Shown here: positions 9,553-21,049 of the stretch, piece after piece
Layout: the number at the start of each line of letters is the position of its first letter
How positions within the stretch are numbered: the first letter of the stretch is position 1
Source: Amaurobius ferox
Lineage: Eukaryota > Arthropoda > Arachnida > Araneae > Amaurobiidae
Direction of reading: 5' to 3'
Assembly: GCA_951213105.1 (NCBI GenBank)
Contig: OX578136.1
Span: forward strand, 75,509,230 to 75,573,229
Length of the DNA stretch: 64,000 nucleotides
The notes under the pieces: model-generated
What the model saw: only the letters and a program-made list of their open reading frames with translations
What the model was told of the DNA's origin: nothing
Databases searched by the model: none
Position numbers and translations under genes: made by a program

Positions 9553-12500
9553 TATACGATACAAAAGTTCAGCCCGCGAGCGCAGGAGCAAAGAAGTCAA
9601 GGTTCAGAAAAAAAATCAAAACAATAATAATAAGAAAAAAACACCAACACTCTCTCCAACAAAAAACATAGTTAAAAAGCCAAAAAGCAAGGAAAAAGTT
9701 AAAAAGGGATGAAATAACAGGACAAGGGTCTAATATTTTTAAAAGAGCTAAAAAAAAAACGGTGCTCCAACCATTACGAAAATACAAAATAAAGGTACAA
9801 AGCATAACATAAACAGTAAAAATTATAAACGTTTCATAACAAAGACGGGACCCAAAACGTCGCCAGGGTTAACAAAAAGATGAAAAGAGAACGATAGTAA
9901 GCAATTTAATCAAAGGAGAAGCTCTCGTTTAAATTTAATAAATTCCAAGAAAAGGCAGCTATTAAGTTTTTAGATTAGGCAATCTGTTAAATTCTAAGTT
10001 AAAACCGTTAAAATCCAAGAAACGGCAACGAGCAAATTAAAGTTGACAAGTCTCAAAATGACAAGTTTAACCAAAACTGTAAAAAGAGAATAAAGAATGT
10101 TAAATTTTTGAACAAAAGAGAAGCTTTCATTTAATGACAATCAAATTCTAAGTTTTGAGCACCGTACAGAACAGTTAACAAGATTATACATTCTACCACC
10201 CTGAACATCGCCAAGGTAAACAAAAAAGAAAAACCAGAAAAAATAAAATGATATTCAGGCCAAAAGCAGTAATAAATTCAACAGCGACAGAAATAACCCC
10301 GTGAAAACTGTATTGAAAAGTCTACATTAACAAAGTTTACAGAAAAAACAACAAGAGCATATTAAAATTAAATTTTTGAACAAACGGTCAAATTTAAGTC
10401 CAAAGAGGAAACAAATTTAAAAAAAAAAAAGAGAGTTTAAAGGAAAGCATACATAAAATGCACGAGACACGTATGACATACATTTTTGTCAAATGCAGCA
10501 CAGGGTCGTTCTGCCACCGTAACAGAAATGACGTTCCAAAACAGTATAATCAATCGCTGTAGATTAGCGTAAAATAATTCAAGTTTTATCAGGGAAATAG
10601 AAAAAAAACACAAAAAAAATGTGTAAAAAAGAATGTGTAAGGAATCATTTTTAAGTGCCTGTAAATTAAGTTTAAATAAAATTATTTAAAATTCCTTTAA
10701 GAATGGAAACAGATTTTAATAAATGGTTCTCAAGCTGTAGTCGAGTTCAGTCAAACACAACACTTCATCAGATATAAGTGTGAAGAAAAATTTTAAAATC
10801 TACCAAAGAATACAGAACACAGAAAACAACGTTAAAGTAAGGATTAAAATTCAAATATTACGAAACATAACGTTCGAGCAGTGGACGAGACCAAGTCTGT
10901 GATAAAAGGATGCATTCGGCAAAAAGAAATTAAAAATTGTATAAATGGTATGACAGTTCTAGGAATATGCAATGATAAAACGCAGAATTTTAAATTTTTA
11001 AAGCAAAGTTAAAAGAATTTTAAAAGAGAAAATATTTTAAAACAGGCCGAGACACGTAAAGCGTAAGTCTAAAACAAATAGGAAACAAATGAAAACGCCA
11101 ATCCCGGCAAAATTTTTTTTTTCCCTCCCTTTTTTACCAAAAGCAGCACAGGGTTGGTTCTGTCGCCGTGACAGTAATGACACGGCAACGGGATATGTAA
11201 CTCTTCAATAAAAGGAAACATTACAGAAAGGCCATAAAACAGTTAACCACTATATACAGTTATAAAAATGACAATTAGTGAATAAAAGGAACATATAAAT
11301 TTAGAATTTAACACGTTTAACAGTAATTTAAATATAAAAAGGAACGGCTCTAGCGCTGGGCGAGTCCAGAGATATTAGTTACAATTCCGCAAAACGAATG
11401 GAATAAAAAGTTATTTAAAAAATTCAGTACTCACAGAGTATTGACCGGAGAAATGAGTCCAATATATCAGAGAGCTCATGAAGAGGAGTTTATTATGGAA
11501 TGAGTGAATTAAAGTTAACACAGGAATCAGGAATCCAGGGATCAGGAACATCAGGAAGGAACAATCGCAGAAATATTTGAAAAGTACGTCACAGAGAAAA
11601 ATGAAGGTAGATCACCAACACTCGGTCCCAGCATATGGTTTGTAGAGACAAAATTGATAAGCAGGTTTATCCGGTTACAATGATGCAATATATATTAAAA
11701 TTGAAGCAGAATTCAGGTATTTATGGACTGGAGACTGAATGGTTACCAAGCGTAAGGGACGTCGGCAGAATTCAAGTTGAAAGCGAAACACTTTTTCCGA
11801 AGTTGCGATACATTCAGGATATTACTTGAACTGTAGGTTTCAGGTTATGGGATGCAGAAGTAGAAATGTAGCTAAGATTCTGACGATTAAAACAATATAT
11901 TGATTGAAGAAATCCATCCATATTTGAAGCAGATGGGTGGTCACGAAGTATAATTATCAGGTGAAGATTTCCAAAGACACAGGGAGTATAAATGCAAAAA
12001 TTTCGTTATTTGATGGAATAAGAAAATTCATAACTTCTTTAGAAATGATGGTAGCTTATGGGTATATGAGTTGATTGGAAAGAGGATGAAATAAGGAACA
12101 TGAAGATATCGATTATTACGAAATCCGTTCAGAATTCAGGCTTCAGGAGCTCAGGAACTGTGAAATGGCAAGGATAAAATACTTGAGAAATGACGTCTCG
12201 GATCCAATGGAAGAGTTTGTAATTTGTGAACTATAACTCGGATATCTGTAAAATTCACATCATAGTAAAGTTCATAATATTATCTTTAAAATGGTATAAG
12301 GCTCGAAGCAGCAGAGGCACAAATCGCGTTCCCAAGGTTGAAAGTTTATGAGAATCGTCGTATGAAGGGCCAAAAAGGCTTCCGGTTTTACCACTGAAGA
12401 ACGAAAATAAATATTCCATTGCCGGGAAAAGAATTAATAAATCACATAAATGTCCATAACTACGCAACAAATGGTCCGATATTCAAAATCCATATATGTA

Positions 12501-12580
12501 CATAGAGAACTCGACGAGCTGCACATTTCAATACTAAATTCGGTAGAATAAAGAGCGAAATCACGCGACCAAGGTTGAAA

Positions 12581-12635
12581 GTCGCCGGAGCCCAAAAAAA
12601 TTGCGACTTCACTCGATGACGACAGCTCCGGCGAC
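12581..12635. repeat. GC-rich inverted repeat (hairpin)
   Basis: GTCGCCGGAGC at 12581-12591 is perfectly complementary to GCTCCGGCGAC at 12625-12635, with a 33-base loop. It sits seven bases from the end of the 4.6-kb insertion and stands out from its AT-rich surroundings. It may be a terminal structure of that element. Confidence 0.7.
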
Positions 12636-12647
12636 CAAAACGGATAG

Positions 12648-14097
12648 CACCATGTGAAACGATTTTTGTTTCTGGGTATTAAATGTTATTTTCTAATGGC
12701 TTATGCCTAGAAAGCATAGAAAATAGCTATTATTCCCCTCAAACTTTGATTTTGTAACCAGGACAGTGGTATTTTGAATTTTATCTGCTTTGAACGAGAA
12801 AATGTCCGAATTCGTGTTTTTCGTTTACATAAAGTAAAAGACAAACACATATACGTCAAAAATGACATATATTTGCACTACAATTGTGAACAAAATTATT
12901 ACAAAAGATTTAAAAATGAGTAGATTTCCGAGATTTACGATTTTACTGTAAATTACTTCCATGAATCACAAAATTCCACTGCTTAAACCTAGACGTCACG
13001 AGTTCGGCATTGGAATTGGTGAGATCAAGATCTCTGATTAAGTCGTTAAGATCTTTTTGATTGGAGTAGCATGTGTTTTTTTCCTCGGCTCTAAAATTGT
13101 AATTTAGATCTTCAATGCCTTCTCTCTCTCTTTGACTTACTTATCTCGTCTGAAGACGGCAGTTTTTTCTCCGGAGGAGTGGGCACGGGATACTCAGGGC
13201 AATGTGGCACGGGAGCGATGGGCAAAGATAGATCCGGATATATGATAGCATATGCATTCTTTCCAACCCGACGCTTGGAAGGATCCACCATGCAAAAGTA
13301 GCAATTATTTGAGTGGTCTGTGGGTTCCCGGCAAATTCTTGGGACATCGAACTTCATGGCTCTCTTTTCTCCTCTATACCATCCTGCAAAAGACCAAAAT
13401 TAACTTTTTAAATCAGGTGCACAAGTGCACCCAAGCATGCATGTGCATATTAATATTATGTATTTGCATATTAATCCTGGCTCTAGATATGATATTATAT
13501 TAAATTACATTGTTCAATAACATTTTAATTTTACGTCTTACCTTCCAGAGTTTTTTTGCAGTTCTCGCAAGTGAAATGAGGTGTCTAGGCTTTGTCTTGA
13601 TCCCCAATAGACATGCTGAAATATGCTTTGTAGGCTTCACACATTTTAGCAGATGCTTCCAAAAAGTACTTAATATCACTTTTCTTGATAAACTGGCCAA
13701 AGACATAGCAAACTGAGCCTACCATATACTTGCGGCCTCTTGATGTCATTCTAAATGTGTATCGAATTAGGCAGCTAGAGCTAAACTGAACTTATGGGCT
13801 TCAAGCTGCAGGATGTGCACTATTTTTGTTTGCAGAATGCCATGGCCTGTCCATTTCAGTTATAGGGAAGTCTAGTATATTGCTACAGCGCAATATAAAA
13901 CGTTATTTATCTTATTTATTAGTAATTGAAAAAACGTGAACTGGAAAAGAGTAAATCTCAAAATATCATTTTCCCGGTTACAAAAACAACGTTTACGAGG
14001 AATAATAGCCATTTTCTATACTTTTGGAACAGAAGAAATTAGGAAATAACAATTATTACCCAGAAACAGAAAAAATGTTTTCTTTTGTTACATAGTG
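12648..14097 (-). mobile_element. TIR transposon X (about 1.45 kb) inserted in family B copy B1
   Basis: The ends are long TIRs of roughly 150-165 bp: CACCATGTG inward from 12648 and CACTATGTAAC inward from 14097. Both then carry TTTCTGTTTCTGGGTA-type and ATAGAAAAT(A/G)GCTATTATTCC-type blocks and a TTTTGTAACC(A/G)GGA block. TA flanks both sides (with one extra G on the left), and the family B sequence resumes immediately at 14098, so the boundaries are well fixed. It carries remnants of one two-exon gene on the minus strand. I cannot assign it to a named superfamily. Confidence 0.7.
13112..13745 (-). pseudogene. Element X protein remnant (CYFC-motif protein of unknown function)
   Basis: On the minus strand, exon A (about 13745-13550) reads through YMVGSVCYVFGQFIKKSDIKY, KMCEAYKAYFSM and GDQDKA, a stop (TAG), then FTCENCKKTLEG. 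A GTAAGA donor and a TTTTGCAG acceptor bound an intron of roughly 170 bp. Exon B (about 13378-13112) continues with WYRGEKRAMKFDVPRI, CREPTDHSNNCYFCMV and PVPHCPEYPVPTPPE. I recall this CxxC/CYFC-type protein from many uncharacterised arthropod predictions; its function is unknown to me. Only the N-terminal part is here, so the copy is internally deleted as well as interrupted by a stop. Given its TIRs, it is probably an element-encoded protein, not a host gene. Confidence 0.6.
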
Positions 14098-14632
14098 TAA
14101 TGTAAACACATCAAGCTGTAACATGAGTTGCACAAGAATTGCTGAGCTTCTTTAACGCAAAATTATTTATTTCTGGAGTCTGCATAGCTGATATGAATGA
14201 AACATTCATTGATTTTACCTAGGGAAGCAGAAGATTCCATATAATTGCTTTTTTGATCAAGTTTCAAGCATAGAGTTAGAAAGTAATTTTACCTCCATGG
14301 TTTTACGTTTTTAAGTAAAATAAATTATTGTATTATTGTGATAATTTTAAAAATATCGCCGCTGAATGAAAGGAATGGAAAAAAGTTTATGAATGAAATA
14401 TTCATTGCTTTTATATAGAGAGCCAGGGATTTATATTTCGATGACGTTATTTGAATAAATTTCATTTTTTTTTCGACGAAGCTTTCAAATATAATAAATT
14501 ATTGTAGTATTATGACAATTTTAAAAATATTATCTAGGAATGTATCGCATTTTAGAGATGTTTGAATAAAATTGTATTTCAGTTTGAACGTGCTTCATAA
14601 TCAATGTTTTATGCATGAATTATCTTTCTTGT
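14098..14632 (+). mobile_element. Family B copy B1, 3' part
   Basis: Family B resumes after element X with TAATGTAAACAC and runs to the 3' terminal hairpin region (AATCAATGTTTTATGCATGA). It contains one full copy of the ~148-bp internal unit that varies in number among B copies. Confidence 0.75.
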
Positions 14633-15574
14633 TAATTCTTTCGGTAAGTGTGATATTTTGGCTGTCTTTAAGGTTATGATGGATAATAGATGCAACTGCA
14701 GCTGTCTGTCTGCAAGAGGATTGGATGGCATTTGTGGCTCTATGTATTTAACCGAGGCAAAGTGTCTGCTGCCTCGTTTTGACAATCGCATAACACTTTT
14801 AAGAAAGACCTACATTCCACGGCAATTTTGAGACAAGACGCTATTAATTTGGTTTATTTTACTGCAACCAAATTTTTTCTTCAATTCGTCAAAGATAGTA
14901 CATTTTGTTTCTTTCTGTGAAATTTTCATTTTTTTTTACCTAAACTCTGAAGAAAATTTCTCCCTTATTAAATTTTAAATAACTATCATGGACTATTCGA
15001 AGTCTCTCAAATGTCATATTTAGCAGTTTTTTTCAGTTTTTTTAAAAAAAGGGTTGACTAAAATTAAAATTCTACAAAATATCTGTCTATTATACACAGT
15101 TGCAATTCAGTATGCTGAGTGTCTTGAAGTAAAAAATATAAAGGGAAACTTATAAAATTCACTACTTTCAAATTTTAAGGAACATTAATAACTATTTGAA
15201 CATTAATGCCCTTTTGACGACTCCAAAGACTTTCGCTCTCTCTCTCTCTTTCTCTCTCACAACCCCCCCCCCCCCCCTCCTTTACACACAGCGTTGAACA
15301 TGGTCGTCCTAATCGAAAATTTGATCAGTTTGGTTGTGTCTATTAGTCGATACAATAAGCGTGCAAAGTTTTAGTCTACAATAGAAGTACTTAAGAATGC
15401 ATTGCATATTTTTTGCAACTAAATACAGAAGAAAAATATTTTTAGCTAAATGAGCATTTTTTAAGGAGTATTTTATGTTACTCTGACGAAAAAGACACCG
15501 AAGGAAAATAAGTTTGTGCCAAGCGTTTATGGAAATGCAACCCCTTTAACCATAATCCCTCCTCGCCACAGACT
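14633..15574. other. No gene recognised; CT microsatellite and one minisatellite-like monomer
   Basis: AT-rich spacer. It has a CT run at about 15233-15258 and a C run at 15265-15278. Around 15326-15376, TTAGTCGATACAATAAGCGTGC closely resembles the core of the 145-bp minisatellite at 37690-38770. Confidence 0.5.
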
Positions 15575-16371
15575 AAAAAAATCTGATGTGGGCAGCACAT
15601 GACTTTCCCTGCAGACTTATATTCACGTTCTCTTTATTTTAATTAAATTTATTTCGCTTTTAATTCAATTTTCGTTCTCATTCGGTAACCGGACTTATTT
15701 TCAAAGGTGGCGTAGAAACAATACGAAAAACTAAAATATCTCGAGAACGGCTAGTCCTTGTGTAATGGGGTTGGTCTTATTCTTTTCGTCGTTAAAAAAT
15801 ACGTATTAAACGAGCATTCATTGGATATATTTGAGTATACCTAGTTCTTTAATTTAGATTTTGACGATTTTTGCGGGCCATTCTGCAAAAAAAGGCAGGT
15901 TATTTTTTTCCGAATCGTACCAAAATCTAATCAGCACCAGAGTAACCCAGAAATGACTCATCTACCAAATTTTGTGAAATTCGGTTCATTAGTTTTTCAG
16001 TTAGAGTGGATACAAGCTTTTGCGGGCCATTTCGCAAAAATAGGTGGGTTCTTTTATCCCGAATCTTACTCAAAACTAATCAGCACCAGACTCGCCTACA
16101 AGTGACTTACCTACCAAATTTTGTGAAATTCGGTCCATTAGTTTTTTAGTTACAGTGGATACAAAATCTGCACAGACAGACAGACACACAGACAGACAGA
16201 CAGACACACAGACACACAGACACACAGACACACACACAGACGTCACACTAAAAATGGTTTTTTCGTATTCTACAGGTCTCGAAACGCGTAGATCCGTCGG
16301 AAACTCGAGTTGTGATTTTCGGTATGATTCCAATACTTTCCCTATACATTACCATGTTTTGCAGGGAAAGT
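15575..16371 (-). mobile_element. Family C dispersed repeat (A-related ends, different body)
   Basis: On the minus strand it starts TACTTTCCCTGCAAAAC... with the hairpin partner ATAGGGAAAGTATT, and ends AGGGAAAGTCATGTGCTG and CCCACATCAGATTTTTTT, the same termini as family A. The body differs: GGATCTACGCGTTTCGAGAC, a TGTG/TCTG microsatellite (16171-16240), and a tandem duplication of about 130 bp carrying GTATCCACT(G/C)TAACT and CGAATTTCACAAAATTTGGT. It shares the CCGTTCTCGAGATATT block with A. No coding capacity. Confidence 0.75.
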
Positions 16372-16852
16372 AAAATATCAAACCTGGAGTGGACAAAGGC
16401 TTTGGTGTTGTCATCTCTACACACTGAGACATTTTCTTCCCAGTTCTTTGAAGTATCCCGTTTTCCCGAAATAAAAATCTAGGTAGAGTGTGGCCTTTAG
16501 ACACGCAATCAAACTTTTCTGTTTATAGGGAAGACCATGCGTTGGACACATCAGATGATCTTTACAGAACCTTGAAAAACCGTTTTTCACGTTCCTTAAA
16601 GAAGCGTCTATTCGTTCTCGTTTAATCAAGGCGCGGTAAAAGTCACGAAAAAGATCTCGTGTTCCTGATTAGTGAAACCTCGATGAATTCGGGATTATAA
16701 AGGGAGTACCTTTCGCTTTCTGATTCCCCAGGCACTCATTCCGGAGTCATTTCGACGCGCGAAACATTTTAGTTGCTTAGAATCTTTGATGTAAACATTT
16801 TTGGCTAAGACGAAGGCCCGTTGAGGATAGATTCTGGAACACATTTATAGGA
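16372..16852. other. No gene recognised; segment duplicated near 18370
   Basis: A minus-strand frame (16417-16629) shows no known domain. The segment 16680-16800 (CTTTCTGATTCCCCAGGCACTC..., TTTTAGTTGCTT) has a diverged direct copy at about 18390-18475 (CTTATGACTCCCCAGGAACTC..., GTTTAGTTACTT). Confidence 0.4.
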
Positions 16853-17170
16853 TTTTTACTTTCTCATAGTTGTGTACAGAGAAAATATTCAAAATCGTGA
16901 TTTTGTGTTTGTGTATGTGCATGTATCTGAGGTGTGCAAGCGGTAACTCGAGAAGGAATACACTTACCGCTATCAAATTTTATGTGTAGTTACATTTTAT
17001 GAAAATTTGGGACTAGACAGAATGTTTAGCAGTCCCCATGATCGAAACTTGAATGACTTGAATTTTAAAGATTTTTGTAGCATTATTTTTTATGAGAAAC
17101 AATGACAATTTTTGGAACAGGGATGGTACTATACCGGGTTCCTAGGAAAATTCTTAAGCACCCCAATGAT
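16853..17170 (+). mobile_element. Possible A-related repeat (family E), 5' part
   Basis: TTACTTTCTCATAGTTGTGTACAG followed by AGAAAATATTC mimics the family A 5' hairpin layout, and a GTGTTTGTGTATGTGCATG run and a GGTAACTCGAGAAGG-type block follow at the expected distance. Similarity to A is weak, so this is a tentative distant relative. Confidence 0.3.
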
Positions 17171-17240
17171 TTTGCAAAAAAAAATTCCATGAGTGTAAAG
17201 GTTAGGTTTATCTACAGTAAATTGCGCCCTATTGAAAGAA

Positions 17241-17427
17241 AGTAACCTTAGAGGATAGCAGCAACCTTAGAGGATAATTTAAACTGTTATCAAAACGGAG
17301 TCAGCAACAAAATGCAGCAACCTTAGAGGATAATCCAAACTGTTATGAAAATGGGCTCAGTAACAAAATGCAGCAACCTTAGAGGATAATTTAAACTGTT
17401 CAGCAAACGGACTCAGCAACAAAATGT
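17241..17427 (+). repeat. Three tandem 56-bp units
   Basis: AGCAACCTTAGAGGATAAT starts units at 17260, 17316 and 17372, each ending CAACAAAATG. A partial unit (AGTAACCTTAGAGGATAG) precedes them at 17241. The units differ at a few positions each. Confidence 0.9.
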
Positions 17428-18604
17428 GATAGAAGAGAAATTTCAAGGTCAAAGTTGTAGATCGTCTATTGGAGAATTCTCCAATAATCCTGTTGTGTTA
17501 AAGAAATGCCTTCTTACGAAAATTTACAATAGTTTATTATCTATTCATTAAGAAAATGCTCTTAACTTTGACAATGGCGTTATAGGGTGTAGATTATATC
17601 CCCTAGCATGTAAATGTTGCTTATATCCACATTCCTGAATGTGACATGCATTAATCGATATCATATTTAGGAATGTGAAATTAATTATATTCGAAAAATT
17701 ATTTATATTTCCCATTTTGAAAGTGTAAGGAATGGTTTTGTGATGAATAATTTATCTGGTTTTATGCGAAATTAGGTTCTTATTTTTAAGAGGTGCTCAT
17801 CCAGGGGCATGACTGAATTATTTTTCCCTCGCTCTGCGCATATGACGACATAGAAATTAAGAACACTCGCATGTTGTTCTCGGACTCTTAAGAGGGACCG
17901 AACCTGTTAACTGCGACTGTCATGTCATCTTATTCCACCGACGCCACTAAATTTTCTTGGACGTCACTGGATCCTGTGTGCACAACACAATTTAAAATAT
18001 TTGTGCATGTTGTTTACGTCTGGATATTGCCCCTTCAAAATTAACAAACAATTTTTAACTGTAATAATTCGAAAACTTTATGTGTTTTGGCAAATCCTTT
18101 CAAATTTTACTCTGGACCGTGACAGCACGAATGACGAAACTTAATTGCCATTACGTCAAGCTGACAACTTTTTTATTGGTTGCCGAGTTGAATGCGCAAC
18201 CTTATATTAAAGAACCATGCCTGTTTCTACTTTCCCAGTTACAGAATTAAGTAAATTAACTGTTGAGTTTTTGACAGTTCATTTCTTAAGGTTTGAGCGT
18301 ATCATGTAATTCGCTCTTATTTAATCAAGTCTGTAAAGCCATCAAAAATCCCAAAATTTCAAGTAGTGAAAACTTTGATAATTTGTGATCCTGAAAGGAG
18401 TATTTTTCTCTTATGACTCCCCAGGAACTCATCCCAAAATCATTCCGGTATCACGTAACGGTTTAGTTACTTTGAGTTTGTTACGCAGGAAATACGGGGA
18501 AGGTGAAGGCATTTTAGGAATCAATGCAGAATGCGTCAAAAATGCCTTCGACACCTCTAAATTGCCTTTTCTTGTCTAATTACTTTTCCTACATATTATA
18601 TGAA
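17428..18604. other. No gene recognised
   Basis: AT-rich spacer. A 64-codon plus-strand frame at 18385-18579 falls partly in the segment duplicated from 16680-16800; no domain recognised. Confidence 0.4.
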
Positions 18605-20084
18605 TAGTATCTATAACAATAAAAGGAAGAATCCGTCTGTTTGTTTGTCCGCGATGCCACACGATATTTACCGTACTTACTAAGGTTGTGTCTAAGGTTT
18701 TGTACACAGTAGAATCCATACCTGAACTAATACGTCTCAAAAGTTTTTTTCCAAAATTTTAATTAGATTTTTTTAAAGCATTTTTAAAATCTAAAACCAA
18801 CTAATCTCCAGCTACCGATGACAACTAACGTCACGATCTAACAGCTGCCGGCCCTCTAGCTACCTATACGATCTAGCAGCTACCCACACGATCTAATAAC
18901 TACCGTCACGATCTACAGCCACGTTCCTCTCCTAGAGGTTTTAAATCTTCTAGTTATTGCTTTCTTGCTTTGCGGAGAGTGTGTATGTTTTCACTTTTCA
19001 TATATACATAATGTATTACTTTCCTTATATACATAATGTATAAGGAAAGTATTGTGACGGGGTCGAAAATTCGAATTCGAGTTTTCGACGGGAGAGCACG
19101 TTTCAAGCATCCCTGATCACGAATCAAACACTTTTGAAGTGATGTCTGTGTGTATGTGTGTGTCAGTGAGTCTGTGGAGACGATAACTGACAAACGAATG
19201 GACCGATTCGAACGAAATTTGGTACAAAATCACAATCCATAAACACTGGAAACCTATTGTTTTTATACGCAATCAAATGTTCAGAACCCCCCCCAAATTT
19301 TCGAGTGAAATTTTGAAAAAATCGTCAAAAAATCAAAACCGCTAATAAAATTACGCAACTGGACATTTCTTATGTAATTTTTCATTAGAAAACGATTGAC
19401 ATAAATTTTAGAACGCTAACATGAACCGTTCTCGAAATATTGTACATTTTTCAAAAAAATTATTAAAAAGTTATATAAAATAAAAAAAAATATTTCCTAT
19501 TGAGAAACATGTTCACTTTTCATATGTAATACCATGCGATAAATTTGATGACATCATTCTCGTGGACCTAGCTCGTTGCATTCATGAAAAAAGATACTTT
19601 GAGTAATACTTTTGTATTTGAACGCCAATACTCATTTATCTGCTGTAAGAATAACTTATTTCTCCGTTCATAACGCTTGGCGAGATTTTGGCGACGACTT
19701 TGGCGGAATGTCGCCAACTTGGCGCCAATTTTAATTGTTGCCAAATTAACAAAAATCTCGCCAAATTGATAAAAATGACGCTAAATCAATGAAAATGACG
19801 ACTAATTGAAGAAAATTCAATATCTTGGAAAAAATATAAGTATCTACTATAAGAATAACGTTTTTTTTTAACTGTAAAAGTAGTAAATTCATTGCATTAT
19901 ATAGGGAAAGTTATGTGTTGCCCACATCAGATTTTTTTTTTTTTTCTGCTTTGAGGATAGAGTGCGTGGGAATTTGGCGAGGGTTTAGGATTTAAAGAAA
20001 ATTGAATAGTGTTTTCTGTAAATGTATTATTTAAGTAGTGAACGTTTATTTATGACCTGTGCAACGCTGGGTAATTCGTTCTAG
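18605..20084 (+). mobile_element. Helitron-like non-autonomous element, holding family A copy A3
   Basis: The left part (AGGAAGAATCCGTCTGTTTG, GTCCGCGATGCCACACG) and the right end (GACCTGTGCAACGCTGGGTA then TTCTAG) match a common arthropod Helitron-type design: a short hairpin near the 3' end and a CTAG-like terminus at 20081-20084. Family A copy A3 lies inside at 19018-19945. The left boundary is uncertain, and no Rep/helicase coding sequence is present. Confidence 0.5.
19018..19945 (+). mobile_element. Family A copy A3
   Basis: A full-length family A repeat: 5' hairpin, GTGACGGGGTCGAAAATTCG block, very short GT tract (19146-19164), TTGGCGA-rich region, and 3' hairpin with a long T run to 19945. 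It is nested in the Helitron-like element. Confidence 0.85.
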
Positions 20085-20197
20085 TAATTTATATAGGAAA
20101 GTGTTGTAATGGGGTCGAAAATTCGAATGAGAGTTTTCGACGGAATAGTAAGTTTCAAGCATCTCTGAACTTGAATCGAACGTTTTTGAGGTGATAT

Positions 20198-20345
20198 TTG
20201 TGTGTGTGTGTGTGTTAGTGTTAGTGTGTGTATGTTTGTTAGTGTGTGTGTATGTTAATATGTTTGCATGTTAACGTGTATGTTAATGTGTTTGCATGTT
20301 AACGTGTATGTTACTGTGTTTGCATGTTAACGTGTATGTTACTGT
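20198..20345 (+). repeat. GT-rich minisatellite inside A4
   Basis: The family A GT tract has grown here into a 28-bp tandem motif, TGTTTGCATGTTAACGTGTA plus TGTTACTG, repeated about three times after simple TG runs. Confidence 0.7.
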
Positions 20346-21049
20346 GCTCGTCCGTGAGTCTGTGGAAGAGATATCTCACGAAAGAATGGATCGATTCGAA
20401 AAATTTCGGTACGAGTATTACAGTTACTGAATATTGGAAACCTTTTGATTTTAAACGTGATCAAATGCTCGGAATTCACACCAATGTTCGATTGAATAAA
20501 TCAAGAATGAAAAAATCAAGACCTTTAATAACGTTAAGTACATATTCATTTCTTAAGTAATTTTTCACTAGTAATTTTTTAAAGTAATTCTACCCATTTT
20601 AGAACGCAAACATGAACGGTGCTCGAGATATAGCACCATTTTCAGATAAATGTATCTAAAAAGTTGCATAAAATTAAAACAAACAGAAAATATGTTTAAA
20701 TAGGTTGACTTTGGTGTAATTTAACGAAATAATGCCAACTTGGCGATTTTTTGAAAATGTTGCCAAATTGGCAAAAGTGACGCAAAAATTGAAAATAAAT
20801 TCAATGTTTTGTAATGATTAAAATCGATTTTGCAATGATTAAAATCGGTTTTGTAATGATTAAAATCGTTTAATATATATTTCTTAGCGGATATTAGCAA
20901 TATTTCTAATTGTTAAGTTAGATTTGCTCGATATTCACTCTTTATTAAAAAAAAAATAAAATAAATAATAGTAATAAAAAAAAATCAGATCATCTCGAAA
21001 TTTCCCATGCAAATTCCTTTATACCAAGTATGCATATTATTAAATTTGC

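Larger units (their letters stand above)
8047..12641 (-). mobile_element. 4.6-kb non-coding, repeat-rich insertion of unknown class
   Basis: It lies between the second and third 13-bp direct repeats. The plus strand is A- and purine-rich. No frame longer than about 200 codons exists, and those present are low-complexity (for example the T-rich minus frame 8903-9511). It contains dimeric 48/135-bp repeats (8575-9080), a 225-bp duplication (9183-9552), a repeated GCAGCACAGGG segment (10496 and 11143), a segment at 8140-8180 recurring near 11680-11725, and a GC-rich hairpin at one end (12581-12635). Orientation follows the tail it shares with the 230-bp block. It could be a non-autonomous retrotransposon or a decayed composite. 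Confidence 0.5.
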
